A stretch of 32,909 bases of DNA from Candidatus Nanopelagicales bacterium (GTDB taxonomy: Bacteria > Actinomycetota > Actinomycetes > S36-B12): assembly GCA_030827125.1 (NCBI GenBank), contig JAURFD010000018.1, positions 1 to 32,909 on the forward strand, in the 5' to 3' direction. Every line of letters starts with the position of its first letter. The stretch's first letter is position 1. A program made the translations under genes and the position numbers. The notes under the pieces were generated by a model, which did no database searches, had not been told where the DNA came from, and was given only the letters and a program-made list of their open reading frames with translations. Shown piece by piece: positions 32,816-32,909 of this stretch.

Positions 32816-32837
32816 ATTCGTTCGGACCCGCACGAAT
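32816..32837. promoter_or_regulatory. Candidate MarR operator, copy d (ADC-like/monooxygenase operon)
   Basis: A 22-base palindrome with arms ATTCGTTCGG and CCGCACGAAT, one mismatch, centred on AC. The core GTTCGGACCCGCAC (32820-32833) fits the shared consensus with one mismatch. It lies about 40 bases before the GTG start. Confidence 0.6.
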
Positions 32838-32862
32838 TTGTCGAATGTGCTTGACCCGGCTA

Positions 32863-32876
32863 GTGATGTGCGTCAC
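32863..32876. promoter_or_regulatory. Possible CRP/GlxR-like site
   Basis: GTGA-N6-TCAC matches the core of CRP-type sites (TGTGA-N6-TCACA) but lacks the outer bases. It is upstream of the ADC-like operon near the window edge and could serve a gene beyond it. Confidence 0.25.
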
Positions 32877-32909
32877 CCTCATCGATCATTAGGGGCCGTA
32901 CGAGGCGAG

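Overview
The window is high-GC DNA with GTG starts, ATGA and TGATG gene overlaps, Tat-secreted proteins, F420/P450-type oxidoreductases and a DUF559 nuclease. All of this points to an actinomycete (Actinomycetota); a Nocardioidaceae-like member is only a guess. I see no rRNA, tRNA, CRISPR array, transposase or phage genes.

Region 1 (1-7555, all minus strand) encodes envelope and secreted enzymes. It holds a large S8 subtilisin-like protease with a fibronectin-III tail that runs off the left edge, a small membrane protein, a membrane-anchored alpha/beta-hydrolase of the Rv1069c type, and a secreted FGly sulfatase. The 433-base gap between the last two holds two large inverted repeats. The one next to the sulfatase stop looks like a terminator; the other is unexplained.

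Region 2 (7802-18626, plus strand) is the most unusual part. Six tightly packed genes form an apparent operon: a 1110-aa Tat-exported protein, a 1357-aa protein with no signal peptide, a secreted Fn3+SGNH hydrolase, a secreted Fn3+IPT/TIG protein, a small Tat-exported protein with a dirigent/allene-oxide-cyclase-like motif, and an Hcp-family (type VI secretion tube) protein. No other type VI component is present. I consider this a candidate undescribed extracellular or cell-surface assembly.

Region 3 (18672-32776) is a catabolic island. A minus-strand operon encodes homoprotocatechuate meta-cleavage enzymes (semialdehyde dehydrogenase, 3,4-dihydroxyphenylacetate 2,3-dioxygenase, FAH-family isomerase/decarboxylase), a 3Fe-4S ferredoxin, a ferredoxin reductase and a PLP amino-acid decarboxylase. 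Around it lie a cytochrome P450 (the likely client of the ferredoxin pair), a MarR regulator, two class-I glutamine amidotransferase/gamma-glutamyl hydrolase-like proteins, a glutamine-synthetase-like ligase, a luciferase-like monooxygenase and an acetoacetate-decarboxylase-family protein. Five copies of one palindrome, GTTYGG-N2-CCRAAC with up to two mismatches, sit in front of the transcription units of this island, including both sides of the MarR/P450 divergent region. This suggests one local MarR regulon for breakdown of an aromatic amine or a related compound, possibly through gamma-glutamylated intermediates.

Inside region 3, a DUF559 (Vsr-like) nuclease gene is bracketed by two copies of a long palindromic repeat, each lying just downstream of a neighbouring gene. 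The arrangement recalls REP/RAYT elements but with a different nuclease.
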